The notes: generated from the sequence alone by a model not told the origin. 64,000 nt of DNA from Salinithrix halophila (GCF_042650125.1 NZ_JBHSAP010000018.1:62001-126000), one strand, 5' to 3'. Numbered from the stretch's first letter, positions 26,045 through 35,921 are shown. A program made the numbers and translations.

Positions 26045-29000
26045 TTACTTTTTCGTGTTGATATAAAGTTTACCTTTCGCTCGCTTTGTACTGACATTGC
26101 CGTAGTCGTCCCTTAGGATTACCTCGATTTCTGCTCCACGGATGTTTTTCAGATTCTTGGTGGCGGTGTAGTAGCCTACATAGTGGCCGTCCGAGGTTTC
26201 CTGTAGAGGGAACTCGGTGACACTGGTGGGATTGACCAAAGGCATTCGGATGATATAGCTTCCTTTCAATCCCGCTTCACTGTTCAATTCAATCTTGACA
26301 CTCTGACCGGTTTTGAGCCATTTATCTTTGTTCGGCTTCAGATCGCTGATGGCGGGAGCGTTAAATTTGGCATGGATGGTGGTTCGTTTTTGTTTCTGGT
26401 TGCCCGCTTTGTCAGAGGTGGTGACGGTGATCCGGTTCTCCCCCTCTTCCAGAAGCATGCGAAGAGAGTAGGAGCCATTAGGGGAGACGGAGGCTTTCAC
26501 GCCATTCACTTTCACCCAATCGAGGTGCTCGTCTGTCGCTTTCCCCTTGACAGTGACGGCCTCTCTGTTGGTCTTCATGCCGTTGGTGGGCTTCGTGATG
26601 GTAAGCACCGGTTTGATTTGGTCGAGGATGACCGTTACGGGAGCAGAGGGGTCAGTAGTCCCTTTGTCGGTGGATGCTGTAGCGGTTAGGGTGTTTCTTC
26701 CCTCGGACAGGGTGACCTCAGCGGAGAAAGAGCCGTCATCCTGGGCAGGAACAGAGGCGATCTCTTTACCATCACTCTGGATTTTTACTTGGGTGGCGGG
26801 GGCAGCTTGCCCTTTCACAGTGACTTTGGATTGGTTGGTGTAGACACCGTCCGTAGGTGCGGTGATGACAGGAGTATCCACTTCATAACTGACCCGGGCT
26901 CGAATCATGTAGTTCCCTTCCGAGGCGGGGGTCGGTGACCAAGTGCCGCCCGCCATCTGCCAGCTGCGGTCGGCCTTGGAGCCGTTTTCGTCGGTGGCGA
27001 GCCCAGGGGCATTCGGGTTTGGTTTTGTTTGGATGTAGACCATATAGAAGTCGCCGTCAACAAAGATTCCTTTGTCAGCTAGATCCACTACGGTCCACTC
27101 CCCGTTTCTTAAAGCTGTCGCTTCATAGGGACCGGCCAATTTCTTGCCGGGGGATCCCTCGGGACCCTTCGCGTCATAGACAGCCACTTTGAACTCGGTG
27201 CCCCCAGGAACCGGCCATTCCGTATTCCAGAAGCGGAAGAGGCCGCCGGTTACCAAGGCCTTTTCCTTTCCTTTCTCGAGGGACATCTTTACCGCCCAGG
27301 CGTTTCCAGCGTCATGGAAAGCACGGGCGTTTTCGGCAGAGCCATCGTCGTAGCCGATCTCTCCGGGGTAGCCGATAAAGGGCTTCAGCTGCAGGTTTTT
27401 GCTGACGGTGTCGTTTCCTTCGATGGTGATGGATGCTTCTTGTCCATAGTAATGGGGAGCGGACACCTTCAGGGTGTATGTCCCTTCAAAGGCTTTGATT
27501 TCGAAGTGCCCGTTTTCATCCGTTCTAACCGGCGGGATTGCTGCATCTTCAACGAGGTGGAGAGTAGCACCGGCTACGGGTTCTCCGGTCCGTTGGTTGG
27601 TAACGGTTCCGCTGACGGTGCCTTGCGGGATCGGTTCCAGGGTGAAATCAGCCCGGGTGAGTCCATCCCGTTCGATGGTTACCCGCTGATCTTCGGAACG
27701 GAATCCGTAGGTTTCTGCCCGCAGCGTGAATTCTCCAGCAGGATGCTTCATTACATAGCTACCGTCTGCTGGGTTGGTCGTGACCGAACGGCCGGATTCC
27801 AAGACGCTCACCTGAGCAGAGAGGGGGAGGGTGTTGGGAGAGGCCTTGGGTTGATTTTTCACCAAGGGTGCGGTCGGGGCCATCAGGTTGTTTGATGAGG
27901 AGGGTTTCATCGTTTCGGGTTTGACCGCTTTTTTGCCTTTGGCGGGTGTACTTAACGTCTTGGATTCCAAGCTCTTGGCCGCATCCTTTGCGGCGGCAGT
28001 CTCGGCTTGATCGGTCAGGACGATATCATCCAGGTACCAGCCTGCCTTCACGATACTGCTGTCGGTCGTGACATTGAAGGCGAGATAGATGCGCTTGCCG
28101 GCATAGGCGGAGAGATCGATCACCGCATCCTGCCAGCTATTGGACGTATCGTTGTACCGAGCGAGCTGGGTCCAGGTTTTCTGGTCCGTAGAAACGAGCA
28201 CGTGTCCATAATCGTAATTCCGTTCCAGCTCATACCAATGCTTAAATTTAAGGAAGCTGCTTCCCTCGGAGAGGTCAATGGGGGGCATCCGTAGCGTCAT
28301 GTTGGACCGATTCTCGTAGTTACCGGAAAGGTTGGTAGCATAAGCCTTTTCCCCGGAAGCGGCCTGTTGCGGGCCAGAGGCCGGTTTGCCCCACTCCCAG
28401 CTGTTTAGGGTGCCAGAGGAGGCCCAACCGTCAGGTTCCGACTCGAAATCCTGTTTGTAGCCGACAGTAATACCGGGTTTCACCGTTACCTGGTAGGTGT
28501 CGGAGATGACTTCGTGGCCGCCGTAGTCTTTCATTTTCCAGCGGTAGCGGAGTTCCGGTGTTTGGATGGCGTCTCCCCGAAGAACCGCCTGATAGGTACC
28601 GTTTTTGTAGTTACCGGCTGTGCGGGCGGCATCGACGCTCTGCCAATCTTCATTCTCCGCAGCCCGGTATTCCAACTTTACCTCCGTGACGCTGATATTG
28701 TCCTGAACCTGGACAGTGAGTGGCAGATCCATACCGGCAAAGGTTTCCGAGGGAGCGCGGTGTTCAAAGGTGGGCTCTTCCTCGTCTTGCCCTTCTTTCA
28801 AGACTTGTCCACGAACCTGACCCAACCCACTTTGCACGGAGGAGACGGCTTGGTACGCGTTGACCAGCCCGTGACCGTACCCGTTATTGGGGGCCTGGGG
28901 AAAAGTATCGTCGGTGAGGGGATCAGCGGTATTCGTCAGGATCTCTTCGATATCATTAACCGTCAAGGAGGCATTGGCCTGTTTCAGCAGGGCCACGACG

Positions 29001-30367
29001 GCGGAAACATGGGGGCCTGACATAGAGGTGCCGTTCCAACCGCCTTCATAAGCACCGCCAGGGACCGCAGAGCGGACGTTGACCCCTGGCGCGGAGACTT
29101 CCGGCTTGGTCTCATCGTAAGGGGAGGGACCTTGAAGGGAGAAAGAAGCGAGCCGTTTGTCGATGTCTGTAGCCCCAGTGGCGAAGGATTCCGGATAGTT
29201 TGCCGGGGAGGCGACAGAGCCTGGGCCACCGGGAGTACCCGCCCTTATGTTTCCGGCGGAGAATTCTGGGAAGATGTCAGCAGCTCGCCAACTGGTTACC
29301 ATCGGACGATACCACTCGTCGAGCCCAGAACCGCCGCCCCAGGAGTTGTTTACCACATCGGGAGCTTTCTCCGGATGGGGATTGCCTGCAGCATCCTTGG
29401 GAGCCAAGATCCACTCTCCGGCTTCCAGCAGATCCACGTCAGAGCCACCGCCAGCGCTAAACGCTTTGACGGCGATCCACTTAGCACCAGGGGCTACCCC
29501 GATCTGATTGGAGCCGTCGGGTTCGCGACCCACCATGGTCCCCATGGTATGGGTGCCATGGGCGAGGTCGTCGTAGGGGGTATTCCGGTCGGAGACAGCG
29601 TCGAACCAGTTGTACTCATGGTTGGGCTGATCCGGCTCGGCGGGGTTGAAACCCCGGTATTGTTCCTTCAACGACGGATGGTCCCACTGAACGCCGGTGT
29701 CGATGTTAGCAACCACCGTTCCAGCCCCGTCAATACCCATCTCCCATACTTGTGGGGCACCGATCTGTTCAATGTTCCATTCAATGGCCTGGGTACCGGC
29801 TTTTTTGGTTTTGCTGCCGGTTTTTTTCCCGTCCAACCCGATCAGGTGCCGGGTCTCGTTCGGCAAGACCTTTTCCACTTCAGGGAAGGCGGCCACTTTT
29901 TCCATGGTTGCTTCGGTGCCAGTGATGGCCATGGCGTTGACGATATAGAAAGACTGATACGTCTTAACCCGGCCTGCCTTTTTTTCTTTTTTCAGAAATT
30001 CTTTGAGCCCCGTTTGGGTTTCCGAGGCGGTGGCCCGAAGGGTGGATACGACCGCCGAGCGCTTCATCAGCTCGCTCCGGGCGGCAGTCTGTTTCTGCTT
30101 TTTGGCTTGTCCAGCGGCTTTTTTCGCCGCTTTTTCGGTGTTAGCCTGTGCTTTCATTTTAATTAGGAAGGTGACGGTTTTTTTTCGGTCGAATTGTTGT
30201 TTCAGTTTTTTGCTGATTTTTTCTTTAGCCGGTTGTTCCTTGGTTTCTTTGAAGGAGATGCTTTCCTTGCCCTCAGTCGCCAGTGTTGCCTGGGGAAGTA
30301 GACCCATCAGGAGCAACAACGCACATAGGGTCCAGATGAATGGTGCAAAGCCGACTTTCTTATTCAT
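26045..30367 (-). CDS. bpr: Secreted S8 serine peptidase, bacillopeptidase F-like
   Basis: A 1440-residue exoprotease precursor. A basic, hydrophobic signal peptide (about residues 1-30) is followed by an inhibitor-like propeptide with a Lys-rich region. The S8 catalytic triad is Asp223 (NIDTGVQWDHP), His270 (HGTHTMG) and Ser448 (GTSMSGPHV). Downstream are a MAM/jelly-roll-like segment (FKHWYELERNYDYGHV), two carboxypeptidase-regulatory-like domains (SGTVTNQRTGEPVAGATL), and two or more glucodextranase-type Ig-like domains (EGENRITVTTSDKAGN). ATG start with GAGGGGA upstream. Domain order follows Bacillus bacillopeptidase F, so the name is by similarity. No sortase or S-layer anchor is seen. 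Confidence 0.85.
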   Translation of the reverse strand: MNKKVGFAPFIWTLCALLLLMGLLPQATLATEGKESISFKETKEQPAKEKISKKLKQQFDRKKTVTFLIKMKAQANTEKAAKKAAGQAKKQKQTAARSELMKRSAVVSTLRATASETQTGLKEFLKKEKKAGRVKTYQSFYIVNAMAITGTEATMEKVAAFPEVEKVLPNETRHLIGLDGKKTGSKTKKAGTQAIEWNIEQIGAPQVWEMGIDGAGTVVANIDTGVQWDHPSLKEQYRGFNPAEPDQPNHEYNWFDAVSDRNTPYDDLAHGTHTMGTMVGREPDGSNQIGVAPGAKWIAVKAFSAGGGSDVDLLEAGEWILAPKDAAGNPHPEKAPDVVNNSWGGGSGLDEWYRPMVTSWRAADIFPEFSAGNIRAGTPGGPGSVASPANYPESFATGATDIDKRLASFSLQGPSPYDETKPEVSAPGVNVRSAVPGGAYEGGWNGTSMSGPHVSAVVALLKQANASLTVNDIEEILTNTADPLTDDTFPQAPNNGYGHGLVNAYQAVSSVQSGLGQVRGQVLKEGQDEEEPTFEHRAPSETFAGMDLPLTVQVQDNISVTEVKLEYRAAENEDWQSVDAARTAGNYKNGTYQAVLRGDAIQTPELRYRWKMKDYGGHEVISDTYQVTVKPGITVGYKQDFESEPDGWASSGTLNSWEWGKPASGPQQAASGEKAYATNLSGNYENRSNMTLRMPPIDLSEGSSFLKFKHWYELERNYDYGHVLVSTDQKTWTQLARYNDTSNSWQDAVIDLSAYAGKRIYLAFNVTTDSSIVKAGWYLDDIVLTDQAETAAAKDAAKSLESKTLSTPAKGKKAVKPETMKPSSSNNLMAPTAPLVKNQPKASPNTLPLSAQVSVLESGRSVTTNPADGSYVMKHPAGEFTLRAETYGFRSEDQRVTIERDGLTRADFTLEPIPQGTVSGTVTNQRTGEPVAGATLHLVEDAAIPPVRTDENGHFEIKAFEGTYTLKVSAPHYYGQEASITIEGNDTVSKNLQLKPFIGYPGEIGYDDGSAENARAFHDAGNAWAVKMSLEKGKEKALVTGGLFRFWNTEWPVPGGTEFKVAVYDAKGPEGSPGKKLAGPYEATALRNGEWTVVDLADKGIFVDGDFYMVYIQTKPNPNAPGLATDENGSKADRSWQMAGGTWSPTPASEGNYMIRARVSYEVDTPVITAPTDGVYTNQSKVTVKGQAAPATQVKIQSDGKEIASVPAQDDGSFSAEVTLSEGRNTLTATASTDKGTTDPSAPVTVILDQIKPVLTITKPTNGMKTNREAVTVKGKATDEHLDWVKVNGVKASVSPNGSYSLRMLLEEGENRITVTTSDKAGNQKQKRTTIHAKFNAPAISDLKPNKDKWLKTGQSVKIELNSEAGLKGSYIIRMPLVNPTSVTEFPLQETSDGHYVGYYTATKNLKNIRGAEIEVILRDDYGNVSTKRAKGKLYINTKK

Positions 30368-30672
30368 GGATTCGATCCCCTCTCCCGTATCGTTCCAAAT
30401 CAGGGTGAATCAACTGTCAAGGTTTCTCTCCCTTTGATCACCACCTATTGTGACTAATGAAAAATTTTACAATTGTCAGACAAACATATTGTATGATAAT
30501 TAGGAAAAATTTTCATCATTTTTTTGAGAAATAATTTTCCTCTAATACCGTTAATGGATTTCCCGTTAAGGGCGGAACTAGTATTGGGAAGGAAACCGGG
30601 CAGGGTAGGCGAAATACATAGGGTGAACGGAATAGCGGGTCCATTTCATTTGCTAGGGAGGCGGGTGGTAAG
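30368..30672. promoter_or_regulatory. Divergent intergenic control region between subtilase and acyl-CoA ligase
   Basis: An AT-rich gap of 305 bases. On the plus strand TTGTCA (30473-30478), a 16-base spacer and GATAAT (30495-30500) form a plausible promoter; TTGTCAGACAA around the -35 is itself palindromic. AATTTTCATCATTTT (30508-30522) weakly resembles a CodY box (about 11 of 15). No gene is seen here. Confidence 0.35.
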
Positions 30673-32247
30673 GTGATACTGACCAAAGGGTTGCTGGTAT
30701 CCGCGCAAAATCGAGCCGATTGCACGGCTGTTATCGACGGCGAACGCCGTTTCACCTACGGGCAGTTCCATGATCGGACCAGCCAGCTGAAAGGGGCGCT
30801 AAAGGACCGCGGGATTCAGAAGGGGGATCGGGTCGCCCTTTTGATGATGAACAATTTTCGCTATCTGGAACTCTTTTATGCGGTTACATCGATCGGGGCG
30901 ATTGTTGTCCCCTTGAATGTGCGCCTGACACTGCCGGAACTGGAGAGAATCTTGGAGGATGCCCAGCCCGTCATGCTCTTTCTCTCCCGGGAGTTTTTAC
31001 CGGCGGCACCGATCTTGAAAAGCAAGGTTCCTTCGATTCGCCGACTTGTGCTGGCAGAAGATAGGAAACCGGGGAGAGATGAAGGAGAGACCATTTCCTA
31101 TGAGGACCTGATTCAGTCCCAGGCTCCTTCTCCTTTGGATTACGAAGGAGTGGAGGAAGGGGATCCGGCGGGGCTTTTCTATACCGGAGGCACTACCGGA
31201 CGTCCCAAAGGGGTGATTCTGACCCATCGGAATCTGGTAGCGAATGCCTGGCATGTTGCCCTGGGGATCGGTTATGACCGGGAAACCCGCTATCTTCATG
31301 CTGGGCCGATGTTTCACCTTGCGGATGGGGCCTCCACCTTTGCTGTCACCCTGGTGGGAGGAAGCCACAGCCATCTCCGGGTTTTCCGTCCGGCGGAATT
31401 TCTACAGGTATTGGAGCGGGAACGGCCCAATGCGACGCTGTTGGTTCCGACAATGATCCATGCTCTCCTCCAATCGCCGGAATTGGCTAAACGGGACACG
31501 GCTTCCTTGGGAAAAATCGTGTACGGCGGGTCCCCGATGCCGGTGGAGGTAATGAAAAAGGCCTTGGATCGTCTTCCGGGGGTTCGATTCTACCAGGCCT
31601 ATGGTATGTCGGAGGCAGCGCCGGTCCTAACGGTGTTGCAACCGGAGGATCATGACGGATTGGAAACGGAACGGGAACACCTCCTTACCTCCTGCGGCCA
31701 ACCGGTAGCCGGAGTGGAGATAAAGTTGGTCGATTCTGAGGGAGACGAAGTTCTGGTTGGAGAAGTGGGTGAAGTGATTGCACGGGGTCCGAATATCATG
31801 CAGGGCTATTGGAATCTACCCGAGGAGACAGCGCTTGCGTTGAGAGACGGATGGTACTATACCGGGGATATGGCGTACCGGGATAAGGAGAATTACTATT
31901 ATATCGTCGACCGTAAAAAGGACATGATCGTATCCGGCGGGGAGAACGTCTATTCCGTGGAGGTGGAAAATACTCTCTATCGACATCCTGATGTGGTGGA
32001 GGCTGCTGTGGTAGGGGTTCCTGACAAGTCTTGGGGCGAGCGGGTGCTGGCGATGGTGGTGAAGAGAGAGGGTTCAGCACTCACCGAAGAGACACTGATT
32101 GAGCATTGCCGGGAATCCCTGGCGGGCTTTAAGGTACCCAAGTGTGTGGAATTCACCGAAGAATTACCCAAATCCGGTGCGGGCAAGATTCTGAAACGGA
32201 GCCTGCGAGAAAAATATTGGGAAAGCCATACCCGCCGGGTGAACTAG
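30673..32247 (+). CDS. Long-chain acyl-CoA synthetase / AMP-binding ligase
   Basis: The 524-residue ANL-superfamily enzyme activates a carboxylic acid with ATP and transfers it to CoA. Motifs: the phosphate loop YTGGTTGRPKGVILTHRN near residue 170, YQAYGMSEAAP, the hinge YYTGDMAYRDKENYYYIVDRKKD, and the catalytic Lys in PKSGAGKILKR near the end. It starts at GTG 30673 with GGGAGG about eleven bases before. It heads a same-strand run with hydroxyacyl-CoA dehydrogenase, thiolase and thioesterase genes, which points to fatty-acid or branched acid breakdown. Substrate is not determinable. Confidence 0.88.
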   Translation: MILTKGLLVSAQNRADCTAVIDGERRFTYGQFHDRTSQLKGALKDRGIQKGDRVALLMMNNFRYLELFYAVTSIGAIVVPLNVRLTLPELERILEDAQPVMLFLSREFLPAAPILKSKVPSIRRLVLAEDRKPGRDEGETISYEDLIQSQAPSPLDYEGVEEGDPAGLFYTGGTTGRPKGVILTHRNLVANAWHVALGIGYDRETRYLHAGPMFHLADGASTFAVTLVGGSHSHLRVFRPAEFLQVLERERPNATLLVPTMIHALLQSPELAKRDTASLGKIVYGGSPMPVEVMKKALDRLPGVRFYQAYGMSEAAPVLTVLQPEDHDGLETEREHLLTSCGQPVAGVEIKLVDSEGDEVLVGEVGEVIARGPNIMQGYWNLPEETALALRDGWYYTGDMAYRDKENYYYIVDRKKDMIVSGGENVYSVEVENTLYRHPDVVEAAVVGVPDKSWGERVLAMVVKREGSALTEETLIEHCRESLAGFKVPKCVEFTEELPKSGAGKILKRSLREKYWESHTRRVN

Positions 32248-32379
32248 GGGATAAACGGTTTTAAAGATACCCGGCCATAGGCGATCTTTCCCCTTTGAAG
32301 AGGTAGCCCAATGGCAGGCTAGGGCTCTTTCAGTGAGCTGATCGGGTCTTTTTTGAAATCGTGTGAAATGAACCAAGGA

Positions 32380-32399
32380 ATGAGTGAAGCTTCACTCAT
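32380..32399 (+). promoter_or_regulatory. FadR-like palindromic operator upstream of the dehydrogenase gene
   Basis: ATGAGTGAAGCTTCACTCAT is a perfect 20-bp palindrome. It keeps the TGA-TGA / TCA-TCA skeleton of the Bacillus FadR operator and has the same length as the site at 24873. It lies 18 bases before the start codon, so a bound repressor would sit over the transcription start or the leader. Confidence 0.6.
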
Positions 32400-32417
32400 G
32401 AGAAGGAGAGGAGTAGG

Positions 32418-33296
32418 GTGGAGATTCGACGTATAGCCGTGATTGGGGCCGGGTTGATGGGAAGTGGTATCGCTCAAGTGTTGGCCACAGGCGGAAAAAG
32501 GGTCTATCTTTTTGATATATCAGAGGCGGCGCTCACCGAGGGACAGTCCCGGATCGAAGAGAGTTTGTCTCGAAGGGTCACGAAAGGCCGGATGACCGAA
32601 GAAGAAAAGGAGGCTGTGTGGAACAGGATTACGGGTTATACCGACATGGAGGCCGCGGTAAAACAGGTGGAACTGGTGGTAGAGGCGGTACCGGAAAACC
32701 TCGAGTTGAAAAAAAGGGTGTTCCGTGATCTGGATCGTTGGGCGGACCCGTCGGCCATTCTGGCCACCAACACATCAGAACTTTCAGTGACGGCCATCGC
32801 TTCGGCTACTGGACGTCCTGAGATGGTAGCGGGGATGCACTGGTTTAACCCTGCACCGCGGATGCCTCTGGTGGAAATTATTCGAGGAGCGGTTACCTCC
32901 GATGAGACCGTAGAAGCGATCCGGCAGGTCTCAACGGAGGTCGGCAAAGAGACGGTGTTGGTCAAAGATGCCCAAGGTTTTATTACATCCCGGGCAGTTG
33001 CTGTCCATATGATCGAATGCATGCGGATTTATGAGGAGGGGGTGGCCAGTACCGCTGACATTGATAAGGCGGTCCGACTCGGTCTCAACTATCCGATGGG
33101 TCCCTTTGAGCTGGCCGACACGATCGGTTTGGATACCCTGCTCTTCGCCAGTGAAGGGATGACGGAAGCCTTCGGGGACCGTTTCCGTGCACCTCAAACC
33201 CTCCGCAAACTGGTGGAAGCAGGCCATTTAGGTCGCAAGACCGGAAAAGGTTTCTATGACTATCCAAGGGAAGGGCAACCGGTTTCTCGTCGATAA
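32418..33296 (+). CDS. hbd: 3-hydroxyacyl-CoA (3-hydroxybutyryl-CoA) dehydrogenase
   Basis: A 292-residue NAD-dependent dehydrogenase. The Rossmann loop IAVIGAGLMGSGIAQV opens the protein; GMHWFNPAPRMPLVEI carries the catalytic His-Glu region; NYPMGPFELADTIGLD is the C-terminal helical domain signature. It oxidises (S)-3-hydroxyacyl-CoA in beta-oxidation, or runs in reverse for butyrate-type synthesis. GTG start with AAGGAGAGGAG upstream. A FadR-like palindrome precedes it and the thiolase follows within 31 bases. Confidence 0.92.
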   Translation: MEIRRIAVIGAGLMGSGIAQVLATGGKRVYLFDISEAALTEGQSRIEESLSRRVTKGRMTEEEKEAVWNRITGYTDMEAAVKQVELVVEAVPENLELKKRVFRDLDRWADPSAILATNTSELSVTAIASATGRPEMVAGMHWFNPAPRMPLVEIIRGAVTSDETVEAIRQVSTEVGKETVLVKDAQGFITSRAVAVHMIECMRIYEEGVASTADIDKAVRLGLNYPMGPFELADTIGLDTLLFASEGMTEAFGDRFRAPQTLRKLVEAGHLGRKTGKGFYDYPREGQPVSRR

Positions 33297-33327
33297 CATC
33301 ACGTTGATTACAGAAAGGGGTGCTGTC

Positions 33328-34476
33328 ATGAGGGAAGTTGTCATTGTCAGCGCAGTCCGCACACCGGTGGGGAAGCGAAAAGGAGTGTTCCGCAACCTTC
33401 ATCCCGTCGAATTGGGGGCCATAGTTTTAGAGGAAGTTATCAGACGGGCGGGTATCAACAAGGGGGAAGTGGAAGACATTGTAATGGGGTGTGTCTCCCC
33501 TGTCCAAGAGCAAGGTTTAAACATCGGTCGCCTGTCGGCCCTACGTGCGGGGTTTCCAGTGGAAGTCCCCGCGGTCCAGATTAATCGTATGTGCGGTTCC
33601 GGTCAGCAGGCGATCCATTTCGCTTGTCAGGCGATCCGCTCCGGAGATATGGATGTAACCATCGGTGCGGGGGTGGAAAGCATGAGCCTCGTTCCGATTG
33701 GCAGCGATGGGGATGAGAGGACGATCCCCCCCGCCCTGGCGAAGCAGTACGAGTTTATCCACCAGGGGGTTTCCGCCGAGCGAATCGCCCGGAAGTATGG
33801 GATGAGCCGGGAGGAGTTGGACGGCTACTCCCTGGAAAGCCACCGGCGGGCCTTGGCGGCGATCCGGGAAGGTCGGTTTGAGCGGGAAATCATGGCCGTC
33901 ACTGGAACGGACGCCGACGGAAATCCTGTGGAAGTGACGCAGGATGAAGGGCCCCGTCCCGATACGTCGTTAGAGAAATTGGCGGCTCTAAAGCCGGTCT
34001 TCCAACAGGATGGTTTAATCACCGCCGGCAATGCCAGTCAGATGAGCGATGGGGCGGCTGCCGTTCTTTTGATGGAGCGGAAGACGGCGGAAGCCCTAGG
34101 CCTTCGTCCCCGGGCGAGGATTCTACACCAGGTGGTGGTGGGGTCTGATCCGACGATGATGTTGGACGGAGTGATTCCGGCTACCAAAAAAGTGTTGAAA
34201 CGGGCAGGCCTCGACTTGGACGCCATCGACCGGGTGGAGATCAACGAAGCCTTCGCCCCGGTGGTGCTGGCTTGGCAAAAGGAACTGGATGCCGATCTTG
34301 AGCGAGTAAACGCCAACGGCGGTGCCATCGCTCTGGGGCATCCTCTGGGAGCTACCGGTGCCAAGTTGATGACAACGCTCCTCTACGAATTGGAACGAAT
34401 CGAAGGCCGTTACGGGTTGCTCACTATCTGTATTGGTCACGGCATGTCCACGGCGACGGTGATCGAACGATTATGA
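33328..34476 (+). CDS. Thiolase (acetyl-CoA C-acyltransferase)
   Basis: The 382-residue thiolase has its acyl-accepting Cys89 in NRMCGSGQQA, the GHPLGATG histidine loop, and the second active cysteine Cys368 in CIGHGM. It cleaves 3-ketoacyl-CoA to acetyl-CoA and a shortened acyl-CoA. I use the ATG at 33328 (AAAGGGG seven bases upstream); an in-frame ATG at 33256 would overlap the dehydrogenase gene. The C-terminal GHG in place of the common GGG occurs in some degradative thiolases. Confidence 0.92.
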   Translation: MREVVIVSAVRTPVGKRKGVFRNLHPVELGAIVLEEVIRRAGINKGEVEDIVMGCVSPVQEQGLNIGRLSALRAGFPVEVPAVQINRMCGSGQQAIHFACQAIRSGDMDVTIGAGVESMSLVPIGSDGDERTIPPALAKQYEFIHQGVSAERIARKYGMSREELDGYSLESHRRALAAIREGRFEREIMAVTGTDADGNPVEVTQDEGPRPDTSLEKLAALKPVFQQDGLITAGNASQMSDGAAAVLLMERKTAEALGLRPRARILHQVVVGSDPTMMLDGVIPATKKVLKRAGLDLDAIDRVEINEAFAPVVLAWQKELDADLERVNANGGAIALGHPLGATGAKLMTTLLYELERIEGRYGLLTICIGHGMSTATVIERL

Positions 34477-34492
34477 CAGGAGGGTATGGGAG

Positions 34493-34897
34493 ATGACGCA
34501 ACGAGGACTTTCCTTTAACAACACGATTATGGAAGTTTTAGGAATCGAAGCCGTGAGCCTCGAGCCGGAACGAGTCGTGATGAGGATGCCCGTAGATGCC
34601 CGCCATCATCAACCCTTCGGTATCCTCCACGGTGGAGCTTCGGTGGTTTTAGCGGAGACAGCGGCCAGTTTTGGTGCCATACTCAACTGTGACCAGGAGA
34701 ACGAAGTGGCAGTCGGGCTAGAGATTAATGCCAATCATCTCCGGCCTAAAAGGGAGGGGATCGTAACAGCTGAAGCCACCCCCCTTCACAAAGGGAAAAA
34801 GACGATGGTTTGGGAAATCCGGATCCAGGACGAAGAGGAGAAATTGGTCTGCGTCTCCCGTTGCACCATGGCCGTCGTTCCGAAAAACCGGGATTGA
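34493..34897 (+). CDS. PaaI-family hotdog thioesterase
   Basis: A 134-residue hotdog protein with HGGASVVLAETAAS, the PaaI/YdiI-type active-site helix, and GLEINANHLRP, the conserved CoA-side strand. It hydrolyses acyl-CoA thioesters and could prevent CoA trapping during the upstream beta-oxidation steps. It starts 16 bases after the thiolase stop with GGAGGG upstream, so it belongs to the same operon. A terminator follows. Confidence 0.87.
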   Translation: MTQRGLSFNNTIMEVLGIEAVSLEPERVVMRMPVDARHHQPFGILHGGASVVLAETAASFGAILNCDQENEVAVGLEINANHLRPKREGIVTAEATPLHKGKKTMVWEIRIQDEEEKLVCVSRCTMAVVPKNRD

Positions 34898-34940
34898 CCC
34901 GCTTGGTTTCTTGAAAAACCGGACTTCCCGAGGTCTCGCC

Positions 34941-34984
34941 AGAAGACTCTCCCACCCTATGGAACCGGGGGAGTCTTCTATTTG
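34941..34984 (+). terminator. Intrinsic terminator of the acyl-CoA operon
   Basis: A 13-bp stem (AGAAGACTCTCCC / GGGGGAGTCTTCT, one wobble) with a 13-base loop, followed by ATTTGT. Confidence 0.75.
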
Positions 34985-35078
34985 TCGGAGCGGAAATGGT
35001 TGTCGATTCTATTTTTGTACGTGCGGCGACAGAGGCTTTCGTGTATCCTGGAGGTGATTGGATGAAAGGGGGAGGAAT

Positions 35079-35921
35079 ATGTCGCAACACGGGAAAGAAA
35101 AACAATGGGAATCGAATATTCATACGAATTTTAATAACGAGATGACCTATGGGGATTATCTTCAGTTGGATACGATCCTCTCCAGCCAGCGGCGTCTCTC
35201 GGGACACCATGACGAGCTGTTGTTCATCATCATCCACCAGGCCAGTGAACTCTGGATGAAACTGATTCTTCATGAACTGGAAGCGGCTATCTCTTCGATC
35301 GAAGAGGGGGATCTGGAACCCGCCTTCAAGAAGTTGGCCAGGGTTTCCCGGGTTCAGGAGCAGTTGATCCAGTCTTGGTCCGTCCTTTCCACGCTGACGC
35401 CTTCAGAGTATATGCAGTTTCGAGATAAATTGGGTCACTCTTCCGGGTTCCAATCCTGGCAAAACCGGCTCATCGAGTTTACCCTCGGCCATAAGAAAGA
35501 ACAGGTGCTGGCTGTTTATGAGCACCAGCCGGAACTTTACCGCCGTCTGGAGAAGGCACTTCATCGTCCCAGCCTTTATGATGTGTCGATCCAGGCCCTG
35601 GCGAATAGGGGCCTACCTGTCGATCCTTCTTGCCTTGACCGGGACTGGTCCCAGGATTACCAAGCGGATAAGAGTGTCGAGGCAGCGTGGCTCGCTGTGT
35701 ACCGGGATGTCAAAAAATACTGGGATCTATACGAATTGGCGGAAAAGCTGGTGGATGTGGAGGATAAACAACAACAATGGCGGTACAACCATATGAAGAC
35801 GGTGGAACGAATTATCGGCTATAAGCAGGGAACAGGCGGCTCCTCCGGGGTGACCTATCTGAAAAGGGTACTGGATCATCGCTTCTTCCCGGAACTGTGG
35901 AATTTGCGTACCCAGTTGTGA
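35079..35921 (+). CDS. kynA: Tryptophan 2,3-dioxygenase KynA
   Basis: A 280-residue heme enzyme that opens the indole ring of tryptophan to give N-formylkynurenine. DDEL-type helix DELLFIIIHQASELWMK contains the distal residues; FRDKLGHSSGFQS binds the substrate carboxylate; RYNHMKTVERIIG contains the proximal heme histidine; GTGGSSGVTYLK closes the active site. I chose the ATG at 35079, with GGGGGAGGA just upstream, over an in-frame TTG at 35058. It opens the kynAUB operon. Confidence 0.95.
   Translation: MSQHGKEKQWESNIHTNFNNEMTYGDYLQLDTILSSQRRLSGHHDELLFIIIHQASELWMKLILHELEAAISSIEEGDLEPAFKKLARVSRVQEQLIQSWSVLSTLTPSEYMQFRDKLGHSSGFQSWQNRLIEFTLGHKKEQVLAVYEHQPELYRRLEKALHRPSLYDVSIQALANRGLPVDPSCLDRDWSQDYQADKSVEAAWLAVYRDVKKYWDLYELAEKLVDVEDKQQQWRYNHMKTVERIIGYKQGTGGSSGVTYLKRVLDHRFFPELWNLRTQL

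Noticed and set aside
29132..30166. 344-residue plus-strand frame opposite the subtilase gene
   Set aside because: The minus strand carries clear S8 catalytic motifs; the plus frame has no recognisable domain or start signal.
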